Assembly: GCA_031262835.1 (NCBI GenBank)
Contig: JAISGY010000050.1
Location: forward strand, 1-60,197
Source of the DNA: Ruminococcus sp.
GTDB lineage: Bacteria; Bacillota; Clostridia; Oscillospirales; Ruminococcaceae
Reading direction: 5' to 3'
DNA: 60,197 nt
Shown here: positions 8,370 to 16,600 of the stretch, piece by piece
Layout: each line of letters starts with the position of its first letter
How positions within the stretch are numbered: position 1 is the first letter of the stretch
Position numbers and translations under genes: made by a program
Notes under the pieces: model-generated
Database searches by the model: none
Told to the model about the DNA's origin: nothing
What the model saw: only the letters and a program-made list of their open reading frames with translations

Positions 8370-9638
8370 ATGGCAGAACTTGTATATAACGAGGGCAGAC
8401 TTCTCTTTACCGAAGAGATGAAAAAGGAGTATACTATACTTATTCCGATGATGCTCCCGCTTCATTTTAAGATGCTCGAACAGATTTTTAACAGCCACGG
8501 GTACCACTCCGAACTCCTTTATACAACAGGGCGCAAGGTCGTTGACGAAGGTTTACGCAACGTCCATAACGATACCTGCTATCCCGCGCTTCTCGTAATA
8601 GGGCAGCTCATGGACGCGCTCCTTTCGGGCAAGTACGATATACATAAAGTCGCCCTGATGATAACCCAAACGGGCGGCGGGTGCAGAGCTTCAAACTACA
8701 TTTCGCTTTTACGGAAAGCATTAATTAAACACGGTCTCGAATTCGTCCCGGTTGTTTCACTCAACTTTGTCGGCTTAGAAAAGAACCCCGGCTGGAAGAT
8801 TACGCCCGGAATGTTTAAGGACATGATTGTCGGTATTTGTTACGCCGACTTGATGGTATGGCTTGCGAATCAAGTCCGCCCGTACGAGGTTAACCCCGGC
8901 GAGACCGACGCGCTTTGCGAACGTTGGCTGAGGTATCTTTGCGAGACCGATTTTAAGATTCACGAATACAGAAAAAACCTTCCGCAGATCGTGAAGGATT
9001 TTGAAGATATTGCCTACATACCGTCGGACAAGCCGAAGGTCGGGATTGTCGGGGAGGTTTATATTAAATTCGCGCCGCTCGGGAACAACAACCTTGAGGA
9101 ATTCCTCCGGAAAGAGGGCTGCGAAGTTGTTATAACCGGGCTTCTTGACATGATTCTATTTATGGCTGACCACAACATCGTCGAGACCGAACTGTACCGC
9201 ATGAACTACCTCAAATACATAGTCTACGCGGGCGCGAAGTGGTTTATGAGGCGGGTGCAAAACGGGATAATTAAGGCGGTCAAGAATTCCCGCTTCACTC
9301 CGCCGGGCAAGTTCGAGGAAACGAAGGCGAACAGCGAAGGCTACGTCTCCCCGGGGAACAAGATGGGGGAAGGGTGGCTGCTGACCGCCGAGATGCTTGA
9401 GCTTCTCCATTCCGGCGTCAATAATATAGTATGCGCGCAACCCTTCGGCTGCCTCCCGAATCATATTGTCGGGAAGGGCATGATCCGCAAGATTCGCAAC
9501 GCCCACCCCGAGGCAAATATCGTAGCGGTCGATTACGACCCCGGCGCAACCGCCGTTAACCAAGAAAACCGCTTGAAATTGATGTTATCCACTGCCCGTA
9601 CCAAAAAAACGGAAGAAAAAGTGCCCGTAACTGTATAA
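8370..9638 (+). CDS. 2-hydroxyacyl-CoA dehydratase-like protein, standalone paralogue
   Basis: The product is about 422 residues starting MAELVYNEGRLLFTEEMKK at 8370, after AAGGA. It matches the C-terminal part of the large acyl-CoA dehydratase activase-related proteins of Clostridia, with ILIPMMLPLHF, DEGLRNVHNDTCYPALLVIGQ, TQTGGGCRASNY and VCAQPFGCLPNHIVGKG. The conserved cysteines in HNDTCYP, GGGCR and FGCLP are candidate Fe-S ligands, as in the benzoyl-CoA reductase and dehydratase superfamily. It is a paralogue of the gene at 44316, but no activase lies beside this copy. Its substrate cannot be inferred. Confidence 0.85.
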   Translation: MAELVYNEGRLLFTEEMKKEYTILIPMMLPLHFKMLEQIFNSHGYHSELLYTTGRKVVDEGLRNVHNDTCYPALLVIGQLMDALLSGKYDIHKVALMITQTGGGCRASNYISLLRKALIKHGLEFVPVVSLNFVGLEKNPGWKITPGMFKDMIVGICYADLMVWLANQVRPYEVNPGETDALCERWLRYLCETDFKIHEYRKNLPQIVKDFEDIAYIPSDKPKVGIVGEVYIKFAPLGNNNLEEFLRKEGCEVVITGLLDMILFMADHNIVETELYRMNYLKYIVYAGAKWFMRRVQNGIIKAVKNSRFTPPGKFEETKANSEGYVSPGNKMGEGWLLTAEMLELLHSGVNNIVCAQPFGCLPNHIVGKGMIRKIRNAHPEANIVAVDYDPGATAVNQENRLKLMLSTARTKKTEEKVPVTV

Positions 9639-9724
9639 TTCACAAAAAGTTTACAAAATAAGATTTAAGTTTTTGAAACTACGTACTATAATGTGATATA
9701 CAGTATATAAGGAGGGTTAAAATT

Positions 9725-10360
9725 ATGGCAGAGATTAACTTACAGGCAATGAATACATATACAAATAACAACAGACCGATTACATTTCAGGCAAGACAGG
9801 ACAGCAAGGTTGACATAGACGCGCTCAAGGCTAAGGTACTCGGGAAAACAGAGGAAACAAAATCCCCGACGGAAGACGCGGCACAAAAGGCTAAGGACGG
9901 CTTTGCGGAAGAACCGGCGGCAACAGACTCGAAGGCAACCGACAGCTTAGCCGACATAGTAAAGCAGCTCAAGGAAGCACTTATCGGGCTTAGCAAGGAA
10001 GATACAAGCGAAGAGGACAAGAAGACCGTTTCCGACGCTTTAAAAGGTTTTCAAGAGGAGCTTGGGAAGTACGTTAACGGTTATAACTCCGCACTTAAGT
10101 TTGTACAGAGCTCGCAGAGAGAGAGCCTGCTTTCCGGCGGCGCAGAGATGGTAACGCGGACGGCAAGCGTTTCGGATACATTGAAGCAAATCGGCGTTAA
10201 TATTGAAGACGACAACACCTTGTCTCTTGTTAAGAAGCTTGACGAGAAGCAAGCGGAGGTTACAAACGCGCTGAACGCTTACAACACCCTCTTTAGCGGC
10301 GGGTATTCTTACGGCAAGAAAACGGTTAATACAATTGATGCATTGCTCGGAGCAAATTAG
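9725..10360 (+). CDS. Unknown helical protein with a flagellar-hook-like C-terminus
   Basis: This is a 211-residue protein with a strong GGAGG site 8-9 nt before its ATG and its own terminator downstream. Residues 1-45 are polar, about 45-75 are acidic and Ala-rich and look disordered, and the rest is helical. The end (TLKQIGVNIEDDNTLSLVKKL ... NTLFSGGYSYG) loosely recalls the C-terminal part of flagellar filament-cap or hook-associated proteins. No flagellar genes are in the window, so this is only a resemblance. A TATAAT box at about 9688 lies upstream with a poor -35. It is expressed alone. I do not assign a function. Confidence 0.6.
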   Translation: MAEINLQAMNTYTNNNRPITFQARQDSKVDIDALKAKVLGKTEETKSPTEDAAQKAKDGFAEEPAATDSKATDSLADIVKQLKEALIGLSKEDTSEEDKKTVSDALKGFQEELGKYVNGYNSALKFVQSSQRESLLSGGAEMVTRTASVSDTLKQIGVNIEDDNTLSLVKKLDEKQAEVTNALNAYNTLFSGGYSYGKKTVNTIDALLGAN

Positions 10361-10367
10361 TAAATAC

Positions 10368-10397
10368 AAAAAGCCGCTGTCACAAGCGGCTTTTTTT
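10368..10397. terminator. Bidirectional terminator between the unknown gene and the tRNA cluster
   Basis: An 11-bp stem (AAAAAGCCGCT and AGCGGCTTTTT) around GTCACA is followed by a T-run on the plus strand. On the minus strand the same stem is followed by TTTTTG. It can end both the gene at 9725 and the minus-strand tRNA transcript. Confidence 0.85.
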
Positions 10398-10403
10398 ATT
10401 GAG

Positions 10404-10466
10404 AGCGGAATACGGGGCTCGAACCCGCCACATCCACCTTGGGACAGACGCGTCTGACGGTGGCGC
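10404..10466 (-). pseudogene. Broken partial copy of tRNA-Gly(CCC)
   Basis: Bases 10404-10444 repeat 41 bp of the 3' part of the intact tRNA-Gly(CCC) gene (10478-10518) without a mismatch. The anticodon region is then interrupted: 14 bases containing the palindrome CAGACGCGTCTG replace one base, after which GGTGGCGC of the anticodon arm resumes and the copy stops. The D-arm and 5' acceptor strand are missing, so it cannot fold as a tRNA. It lies last in the tRNA transcript, just before the terminator. Confidence 0.8.
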
Positions 10467-10477
10467 AATAAAAAAGA

Positions 10478-10550
10478 AGCGGAATACGGGGCTCGAACCC
10501 GCCACATCCACCTTGGGAAGGTGGCGCTCTACCATATGAGCTAATTCCGC
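10478..10550 (-). tRNA. tRNA-Gly (anticodon CCC)
   Basis: The 73-nt minus-strand sequence folds as a cloverleaf. The 7-bp acceptor pairs GCGGAAT with ATTCCGC, the anticodon stem is CCACC/GGTGG around TTCCCAA, the T-loop is GTTCGAGCC, and the discriminator is U73. The anticodon CCC reads GGG. No CCA is encoded. Confidence 0.93.
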
Positions 10551-10589
10551 AAAAAAACCGCAAACGCGGCGGGGCTTAATAAGGCGGAC

Positions 10590-10662
10590 AGCGGATTACG
10601 AGGCTCGAACTCGCTACCTCCACCTTGGCAAGGTGGCGCTCTACCAAATGAGCTAAATCCGC
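10590..10662 (-). tRNA. tRNA-Gly (anticodon GCC)
   Basis: The 73-nt cloverleaf has acceptor GCGGATT/AATCCGC, anticodon stem CCACC/GGTGG around TTGCCAA, and discriminator U73. It is closely similar to the neighbouring CCC isoacceptor, which suggests tandem duplication. It reads GGC and GGU. Confidence 0.93.
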
Positions 10663-10743
10663 AAACCAGAGTACAGAGGCGAGAGTACAGAGTACAGAAA
10701 GAAGTAAACGAAGATTCTCTGTAAAGTCTACCCGCCAAAAATC

Positions 10744-10806
10744 CTGTATTCTGTATTCTGTATTCTGTATTCTGTATTCTGTATTCTGTATTCTGTATTC
10801 TGTAAT
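10744..10806. repeat. Heptamer tandem repeat (CTGTATT)8 plus degenerate unit
   Basis: Eight perfect copies of CTGTATT run from 10744 to 10799, followed by CTGTAAT and further decayed units. The array fills the spacer between tRNA-Phe and tRNA-Gly(GCC). Related words (GAGTACAGA, AGAATACAG) lie at 10671-10703 and 11013-11076. Confidence 0.95.
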
Positions 10807-10819
10807 CTGTTTACTGTTA

Positions 10820-10892
10820 TGCCTCCGGACGGAATTGAACCATCGACACGGGGATTTTCAGTCCCCTGCTCTACCGACTGAGCTACAGAGGC
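10820..10892 (-). tRNA. tRNA-Phe (anticodon GAA)
   Basis: The 73-nt cloverleaf starts GCCTCTG and closes with CGGAGGC plus A73. The anticodon stem GGGGA/TCCCC holds CTGAAAA, giving GAA. The T-arm sequence is GGTTCAATTCC. No CCA is encoded. Confidence 0.94.
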
Positions 10893-10938
10893 AAATAAAT
10901 TGCTACACAAGCGGACTTGCTTGAAAAGCAACGTCCTT

Positions 10939-11012
10939 CGATCCGGATGGGACTCGAACCCACGACCTCCGCCGTGACAGGGCGGCGTTCTAACCAACTG
11001 AACTACCGGACC
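10939..11012 (-). tRNA. tRNA-Asp (anticodon GTC)
   Basis: The 74-nt cloverleaf has acceptor GGTCCGG/CCGGATC, which includes one G-U pair. The anticodon stem CCGCC/GGCGG holds CTGTCAC (anticodon GTC), and the discriminator is G73 as expected for Asp. Confidence 0.94.
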
Positions 11013-11026
11013 AGAGTACAGAGTAC

Positions 11027-11073
11027 AGAATACAGAATACAGAACGCACACGCAAATCTGTATTCTGTATTCT
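11027..11073. repeat. Inverted heptamer repeat forming a 16-bp hairpin between tRNA-Val and tRNA-Asp
   Basis: AGAATACAGAATACAG (11027-11042) and its exact reverse complement (11058-11073) flank a 15-nt loop. The arms are built from the heptamer that is tandemly repeated at 10744, here facing itself. In the tRNA precursor this would form a perfect stem between two tRNAs. Confidence 0.85.
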
Positions 11074-11086
11074 CGCTTCTGTCTTC

Positions 11087-11159
11087 TGGGAGTTACAGGG
11101 CTCGAACCTGTGACCCTCTGCTTGTAAGGCAGATGCTCTCCCAGCTGAGCTAAACTCCC
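11087..11159 (-). tRNA. tRNA-Val (anticodon TAC)
   Basis: The 73-nt cloverleaf has acceptor GGGAGTT/AACTCCC with A73. The anticodon stem TCTGC/GCAGA holds CTTACAA, giving TAC. It is the first tRNA after the promoter at 11197-11225. Confidence 0.93.
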
Positions 11160-11163
11160 AAAG

Positions 11164-11195
11164 GTTTTCGCAAAGTCTGATGACGTTGCGAAAAC
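11164..11195 (-). other. Leader hairpin of the tRNA operon
   Basis: GTTTTCGCAA and TTGCGAAAAC form a perfect 10-bp stem with a 12-nt loop, between the promoter and tRNA-Val. No T-run follows, so 5' processing or stability is a more likely role than termination. Confidence 0.55.
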
Positions 11196-11196
11196 T

Positions 11197-11225
11197 ATTA
11201 TAACATATGCGGACAAGCTTGTCAA
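11197..11225 (-). promoter_or_regulatory. tRNA operon promoter
   Basis: On the minus strand a perfect TTGACA (11220-11225) and a perfect TATAAT (11197-11202) are spaced by 17 bp, which is the consensus for the housekeeping sigma factor. It drives the Val-Asp-Phe-Gly-Gly tRNA cluster. Confidence 0.9.
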
Positions 11226-11259
11226 GTGTTTTTTGAAAAAATTTTTAATTTTTTTGTGA

Positions 11260-12093
11260 TTACCAAATTACGGTATACATTTGTCCTTCTTGCGGAGTTA
11301 CTCCTTTAATCTCGAAGAGCTCGGAGACGGTTACGAATTGGTAGCCTTCGGCTTTGAGGTTGTCGATGATGGTGGGGAGAGCTTCGACGGTCATGTTGTT
11401 GCCGGAGAAGTCGTGAAGGAGGATTATCTGCCCGTCGGTTGCGTTTTTCTTGACGTTTTCGATGCGCATTTCGGTGTCGACTGTGTCCATGTAGTCGTTG
11501 GGGAGGTAGCCGCAGATGAAGGGGAGGTCGATTGCCTCGTACATGGTGTCGTTAACCGATATGTAGGGCGGGCGGAAGAACGGGGTCGGGATGCCGATGA
11601 GTTCTTCTACTTTGTCGGAGGTATACTTCACCTCGGCGGCGATTTCTTCGGCTGTCATTTCGGGCATCTGTGAGTGGGTGCGGGAGTGGTTGTTAACCTC
11701 GTGACCCTGCTCGTGTTCTCTTATAACGAGGTCGGAAGTGCCGTCGGTGATATTGTTGCCGATAAGGAAGAAGCTTGCGACAACCTGTTTTTCCTCTAAG
11801 ATGTCGAGGACTTTCGGGGTGAGGTCTGTGGGACCGTCATCGAAGGTCAAAGCAATAATCGGCTTTTCGGGGTCGATTTCTTCGCGGACGATCGGGAGGT
11901 AAACGGCGGCGGCGGTGGTTGCCTCTGTTGTTGTTTCGGGCGCAGTTGTAGTAGTTGTTGCGGCGGTTGTGGTTGTACTTGCCATAGTCGTTGTTACCTC
12001 AGCTAAAGTAGTTTCTGCGGCGGAAGCTTGTCCGCAACCGGCAAGACCGGCGGTTAGGATTAATGCTAAAAATGCGCGGGATAATTTTTTCAT
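11260..12093 (-). CDS. Lipoprotein polysaccharide deacetylase (NodB, CE4)
   Basis: A predicted membrane-anchored carbohydrate esterase removing N-acetyl groups from cell-surface polysaccharide or peptidoglycan. The N-terminus has a lipoprotein signal with lipobox LAGC (Cys20). A Thr-rich linker follows (about residues 28-62). The NodB domain then shows ALTFDDGP (82-88), with Asp85 and Asp86 as base and metal ligand, and the metal motif NHSRTH (His136, His140), then RPPY and ILLHDF. The length of 277 residues is normal. It is a single gene between the tRNA promoter and a plus-strand ABC gene. Confidence 0.92.
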   Translation of the reverse strand: MKKLSRAFLALILTAGLAGCGQASAAETTLAEVTTTMASTTTTAATTTTTAPETTTEATTAAAVYLPIVREEIDPEKPIIALTFDDGPTDLTPKVLDILEEKQVVASFFLIGNNITDGTSDLVIREHEQGHEVNNHSRTHSQMPEMTAEEIAAEVKYTSDKVEELIGIPTPFFRPPYISVNDTMYEAIDLPFICGYLPNDYMDTVDTEMRIENVKKNATDGQIILLHDFSGNNMTVEALPTIIDNLKAEGYQFVTVSELFEIKGVTPQEGQMYTVIW

Positions 12094-12157
12094 TTTTGCT
12101 CTCCTTATGCGTGTAATATTTTATATTATTGTAATAATAATAACTAAAATTAAACTT

Positions 12158-12209
12158 GTTCCCCCCGCCGAAGGCGGGGGAAACAAAATATTCTTGCCGC
12201 ACTGGCGGC
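12158..12209 (+). repeat. GC hairpin element, copy 1, two-stem form
   Basis: The first stem GTTCCCCCCGCC-GAA-GGCGGGGGAAAC (12158-12184, one mismatch) is followed by a second stem GCCGC-ACTG-GCGGC (12196-12209). The ATG of the ABC ATPase begins 14 bp later. The same two-stem layout recurs before yajC and spoIID. Confidence 0.85.
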
Positions 12210-12222
12210 GGAACGGAAGCTT

Positions 12223-12882
12223 ATGAAGCAGTTAGAGCTTATTAATATATCGAAGGTCTATAAAACGGGCGGGCAGGAGCTCTTCGCGCTCGACAATATT
12301 AACATTGAAATCGACGCAGGCGAATTCGCGGCGATAACGGGAACGTCGGGTTCCGGGAAATCGACGATGATGAACCTCTTGGGGCTCCTCGATACGCCGA
12401 CTTCGGGGACTTATAAGTTTTTGGGGGAGGACGTGTCGAAGATGTCGGAGAAGACGCTGACGCGCCTCCGGAACAAGAGCATAGGCTTTATCTTCCAGAG
12501 TTTCAACCTTATCCCAACGCTCACGGCGGAGGAAAACGTCGAGCTGCCGCTTATCTATCGCGGCGTAAAGTCCCGCGGGGAGCTTGTACAAAACGCACTT
12601 GAAGCGGTCGGAATAGCCCACAGGCGAACGCACCGCCCGGCAGAACTCTCCGGCGGGCAGCAACAGCGTGTGGCAATCGCCCGCGCAATAGCCGCCTCAC
12701 CGTCGCTTATCCTCGCGGACGAGCCGACAGGCAACCTTGACAGTACGGCATCGGAAACGGTAATGTCGCTCCTTAAAAAGCTTCATGCGGGCGGAGCAAC
12801 GGTTGTAATAATAACGCATGACAGGACGATAGCAAGGTCTGCCGAGCGGGTTATTACTGTTTCGGATGGGAAGGTTGTGTAA
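12223..12882 (+). CDS. ABC transporter ATP-binding protein, MacB/LolD type, orphan
   Basis: This is the nucleotide-binding subunit of an ABC exporter or lipoprotein/peptide transport system on the cytoplasmic face of the membrane. It has Walker [10 protein letters not shown] (40-48), a Q-loop in [10 protein letters not shown], signature LSGGQQQR, Walker [13 protein letters not shown] and H-loop ITHD. The 219-residue length and the [16 protein letters not shown] segment fit the MacB/LolD/SalX subfamily. Its permease is absent: the next gene is convergent and its stop abuts this one. The leader carries the GC hairpin element. Confidence 0.9.
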   Translation: MKQLELINISKVYKTGGQELFALDNINIEIDAGEFAAITGTSGSGKSTMMNLLGLLDTPTSGTYKFLGEDVSKMSEKTLTRLRNKSIGFIFQSFNLIPTLTAEENVELPLIYRGVKSRGELVQNALEAVGIAHRRTHRPAELSGGQQQRVAIARAIAASPSLILADEPTGNLDSTASETVMSLLKKLHAGGATVVIITHDRTIARSAERVITVSDGKVV

Positions 12883-13491
12883 TCATGTTAAGCTGTTAAT
12901 AAACGTTCCCTTTTCGCGTTCTTTTGAAAGATAATAGTTTAGAAACCAATTCGGCGCATTTTTAAGGTCGTCTACAAACAATAAATCCCGAATTTTCGCA
13001 CCTACCCAAAAATGCTTATTAGTTGAATTATCGAAAAAATCTGTGAAATCCGACTCCTGTGCAACATCAAACATCATCTGCATAGATTTCTCATAACGAG
13101 AAATAATCTTCTCACGAGGAACATCATGTCCGCCGTGTAAAACTCGTTCTTTGACTCTGTTGATGTTTATTTCAGGCGACTCGGTAGAGATATAATAAGT
13201 GTGCACAATGTAACCTTGAAGCTTCGCATAGCGGATAAAAGCGAGTTTTTGATGCGTCGAAAGCACCGTTTCAAATGAAAACGAATTTCCGAGTGCTACT
13301 TCCTGATAACGTACCGCCTCAGCTTTTTGCATTGCCGCAATATACGGCTCAAATTTATCTTTATTTTCTGCGGCAACAAAGTTATCGGGGCAGATAAAAT
13401 TCTTCGCACACAAGCCCAATTCTATATATGAATTGACAACTGTCGATTTACCGCTCCCATTCGGTCCGGCAAATATAAACATTTCTTTCAT
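12883..13491 (-). CDS. Zeta-toxin-like P-loop kinase
   Basis: The 202-residue product starts MKEMFIFAGPNGSGKSTVV, a Walker A motif. It then shows CPDNF, the FSFETVLST motif of zeta-like kinases and the R-rich lid region NRVKERVLHGGHDVP. Family members phosphorylate UDP-sugars (zeta toxins) or are uncharacterised ATPases. A 53-residue gene lies directly upstream and may be its partner. It sits downstream of smc and is convergent with the ABC ATPase. A toxin role is an inference. Confidence 0.75.
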   Translation of the reverse strand: MKEMFIFAGPNGSGKSTVVNSYIELGLCAKNFICPDNFVAAENKDKFEPYIAAMQKAEAVRYQEVALGNSFSFETVLSTHQKLAFIRYAKLQGYIVHTYYISTESPEININRVKERVLHGGHDVPREKIISRYEKSMQMMFDVAQESDFTDFFDNSTNKHFWVGAKIRDLLFVDDLKNAPNWFLNYYLSKEREKGTFINSLT

Positions 13492-13493
13492 AA

Positions 13494-13655
13494 TTATGCG
13501 CCCCTAAAAAGTTTAGAGAATTCTATCGCACTCTTATAAGCCGTTTCGTTGGCGATTTTATCAAGATTTGCCTTTATTTCTTCGTATGGAACAATCTTGA
13601 TTGCCTTTTCGTTCTCTTTTGCCTGCCTGACTATTTCCTTTATTTCTTCGCTCAA
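13494..13655 (-). CDS. Small 53-residue protein upstream of the zeta-like kinase
   Basis: The frame starts with TTG at 13655, 9 nt after AGGAG, and encodes an acidic-basic helical peptide beginning SEEIKEIVRQAKENEKAIKI after the start. It stops 2 bp before the kinase ATG, so translation is coupled. Size and coupling fit an antitoxin for the zeta-like protein, but I do not recognise the family and it does not clearly resemble epsilon. It follows smc by about 40 bp. Confidence 0.6.
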   Translation of the reverse strand: MSEEIKEIVRQAKENEKAIKIVPYEEIKANLDKIANETAYKSAIEFSKLFRGA

Positions 13656-13696
13656 GAATAATCACTCCTCTATTGTTATTATATCCGATTACGCCC

Positions 13697-16600
13697 CTAA
13701 TTCTCCATCTTAAGCACCCGCGAAATCCCCTTCTCCTGCATGGTAACGCCATAGAGAATGTCCGCCTCGTCCATGGTGCCCCGACGGTGGGTTATGCATA
13801 TAAACTGCGTGTCGGCGGTAAATTTCCGAAGGTATCTTGCGTATTTGGAAACATTTATATCGTCAAGAGCCGCCTCAATCTCGTCAAGAATACAAAACGG
13901 CGAAGGTTTAACGGTAAGGATTGAAAAATAGATTGCAATAGCGACGAAAGCCTGTTCCCCGCCCGATAACAGCGAAAGATTCTTAATAACCTTCCCCGGC
14001 GGCGCAACGTTTATTTCAATCCCGGATTCTAAGATGTCGTCGGGGTCCGATAGGGTCAAGGACGCCTTCCCGCCGCCGAAAAGCTCGATAAAAATCCGCT
14101 TGAAGTTAGTGTTAATCTGCTCGAAAGTTTCAGAGAACATCTGCTTCATTTTATCGGTAAGCTCCCCGATAAGCCGCTCAAGCTCCCGCTTCGATTTCGT
14201 AATATCGTCCATCTGTGATTTAAGGAAATTATACCTCTCGGAGACTTCCTTAAATTCTTCAATCGCCGAAAGGTTAACAACCCCGATTGCTTTAATCTGC
14301 TCCCGATAGCGGTTAAGCTCACGCTTGGACGCCGCAAGGTCTTTTATCGGCGTAGACATCTCCTTCGCGTCGGAGTAGTAAACGTCGTATTCCTCCGCCA
14401 TCTTGTTTATAAGGTCGTCGAACGCCGCCTCGTTAATCTTCTTGCGCTCGGTTGCCTTCGACAAGAGCCTGCCGTAATTTTCCCGCTTTTCTATAACTTC
14501 ATTTTCCCGCTCGCGGTTGATTTTTGAAAGAAGCTCATTTTCACCGTGGGAAGTGCGAAGGGTTGCAATCTCCCCGCGAATTGTTTCAATCTCGGTGTCG
14601 CCGGCAGTCATGCCGCCTTTTAGCTGCGCGATTTTTTCCTCGCGAAGTCTTATAATCTCGCGCTCCGAAGCAATAACGGCGTTAAGCCTGATAACGCTGC
14701 CGCCCGATTCGCGAATCCTCTCTTCGAGGGTTTCAATCTGCCCGCCGATATTTTCAATATCCTTATTTAAACCGGTAATCTTAAGCTTATTGTCGGAAAT
14801 TTCAACCGCCTTCGCTTCACGTTTCGCGCGAAGTTCAGCCTGCTTTTCGGCAGTGTCCTTAACCGACTTTTCAAGAGCCTCAATTTCCTCTGCTAAAGCG
14901 GCAGCCTTATTTTCAACCTCTTTAGAGTCCGCCTCGGTCTTGGCAATCCGATTTGAAAGCCCTTTAGCGGTCTTTTCAAGATTTTCAAGGTCTGCTGCAA
15001 GCTTTAGTTCAAGCGACCCTATTCTCTTGAGCTCCGACTCGAAACGAATTAAATCCGTCCCGGCGGTGTTAATCTGCTCCTTTATCCCTTCAATGTCAAA
15101 ATGCAGCTTGTTAGCGTCCTCCGCAAGCTTTTTTGAACGCTCGGCGGCGGTTTCAATATCGGTCAACAGCCGCGCCCGGTCAACAGTCAATTTTTCAATC
15201 TCATTTTTGCGCGATAGAATTCCGCTTCGCTTGTTGGAAGAACCGCCGGTAAAAGAACCGCCGGCATTTATAACCTGTCCGTCGAGGGTAACAATTTTAA
15301 AGGAGTAACGGTGTCTCTTCGCCGATTCTGTAGCGGAATCAAGGTCCTCAAAAACGGCAGTCTTCCCAAGTAAGTTATCAAAAATCCCGGCGAATTCGGG
15401 GTCGAACGAAATAAGCTTTGAAGCAATGCCGCAAAAACCATACTCTCCGTCAAGGTTTTCATTGATTGCCCTGCCGGTGATAGTCGAGACAGGGAGGAAT
15501 GTAGCCCGCCCGCCGCCGGTCTGTTTAAGATGGTTAATAGCCCGCTTCGCCGTGTCTTCGTTCCCCACAATAATGTTTTGGAGAGCCCCGCCAAGAGCCG
15601 TCTCAATCGCAAGGGTGTACTCGCTCGATACGGACAAAAGCCCCCCGACGGTCCCGTGAACGCCCTTAATGACGCCATTTTCCGCGCACTTTAAAATCTC
15701 TTTAACGGAGTGGGCGAACCCCTCCATGTTCTTTTCAAGGTCCGAAAGAAGTTTTATACGCCCGGTGAGGTCGCGCTCGTTATGACGAAGGTTGTCAAGT
15801 TCCGCCGCCGCTGTCTTAGCCTTTTCGGAACGGTTTTCATAGAGTTTCGTAACCCCGGCAAGGCGGTTTTGAAGGCTCTCAATTGCCTCCTTAGCGGCAG
15901 TCTCCCCGGAAATAACATCAAGCCGCTCTGCTTCAAGCTCTTTCTGCTCGGTCTTAACCGTCTCAATCTGTGAAAGAGCCTCTTCCCGACGGCGGTTGTC
16001 GGTCTTAATCGTCTCGACACCGTTTTCGATAAAGAAGCGGTATTCGGACTCCTTTATGTAGGCGGCGTTGAGGCGGGAATTAAGCTCTTTGCTCTCCGCG
16101 TCGGTTTCCTCACCGGCGGTTAAGAGCAAGGCATTTTCCAATTCCGCCGTCAATTTTTCAAGAGCGGAAACCTCTGTTTTAACCGCTTCAAGTTCTGCAA
16201 ATTTGTCTTCAATCTGTTTCTTTATACCGGCTTCGGTGTTGTCGGAGTTTTCGATTTCCTTTTCGGTGTCGGAGATTTTCGCCTTCGCGTGTTCAATATC
16301 GTTTTCGGCAACCTTTATTTCGGAGAGCGCGTTTGAAGCGGTTTTCTCCTTTTCGGCAATGTCGTTTCTAAGCGTCTCAATACGGATAAGGAGGTCGGAA
16401 GAAGATTTATAAAGCTCCTCATTTTCGGCTTCAAGCCGGAGTTTCTCGGCGTTTGAAGTTTCGTATGCGGACTTGTTAATTAATATTTCATCATCAAGGG
16501 CTGAAATTGCCGCTTTAATAGTATCAAGCTCGGAAACCCAAACGGAGATTTCGAGTGCCTTGCGTTTTGCTTCAATTTGAATAAACTTCGCAGCCTTCTC

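Noticed and set aside
10040-10507. A 155-codon minus-strand open frame
   Set aside because: It overlaps the unknown gene at 9725, the terminator and the tRNA-Gly fragment, and lacks any family resemblance or ribosome-binding site.
10744-10806. CRISPR-like array
   Set aside because: The unit is only 7 bp with no spacers and no cas genes nearby. It is a simple tandem repeat.
10728-11225. A 165-codon minus-strand open frame
   Set aside because: It runs straight through tRNA-Phe, tRNA-Asp and tRNA-Val and the heptamer repeats, which give low-complexity peptide. It is not a gene.
14517-15308. 263-codon plus-strand frame inside smc
   Set aside because: Ser-rich shadow frame opposite the SMC coiled coil, with no independent support.
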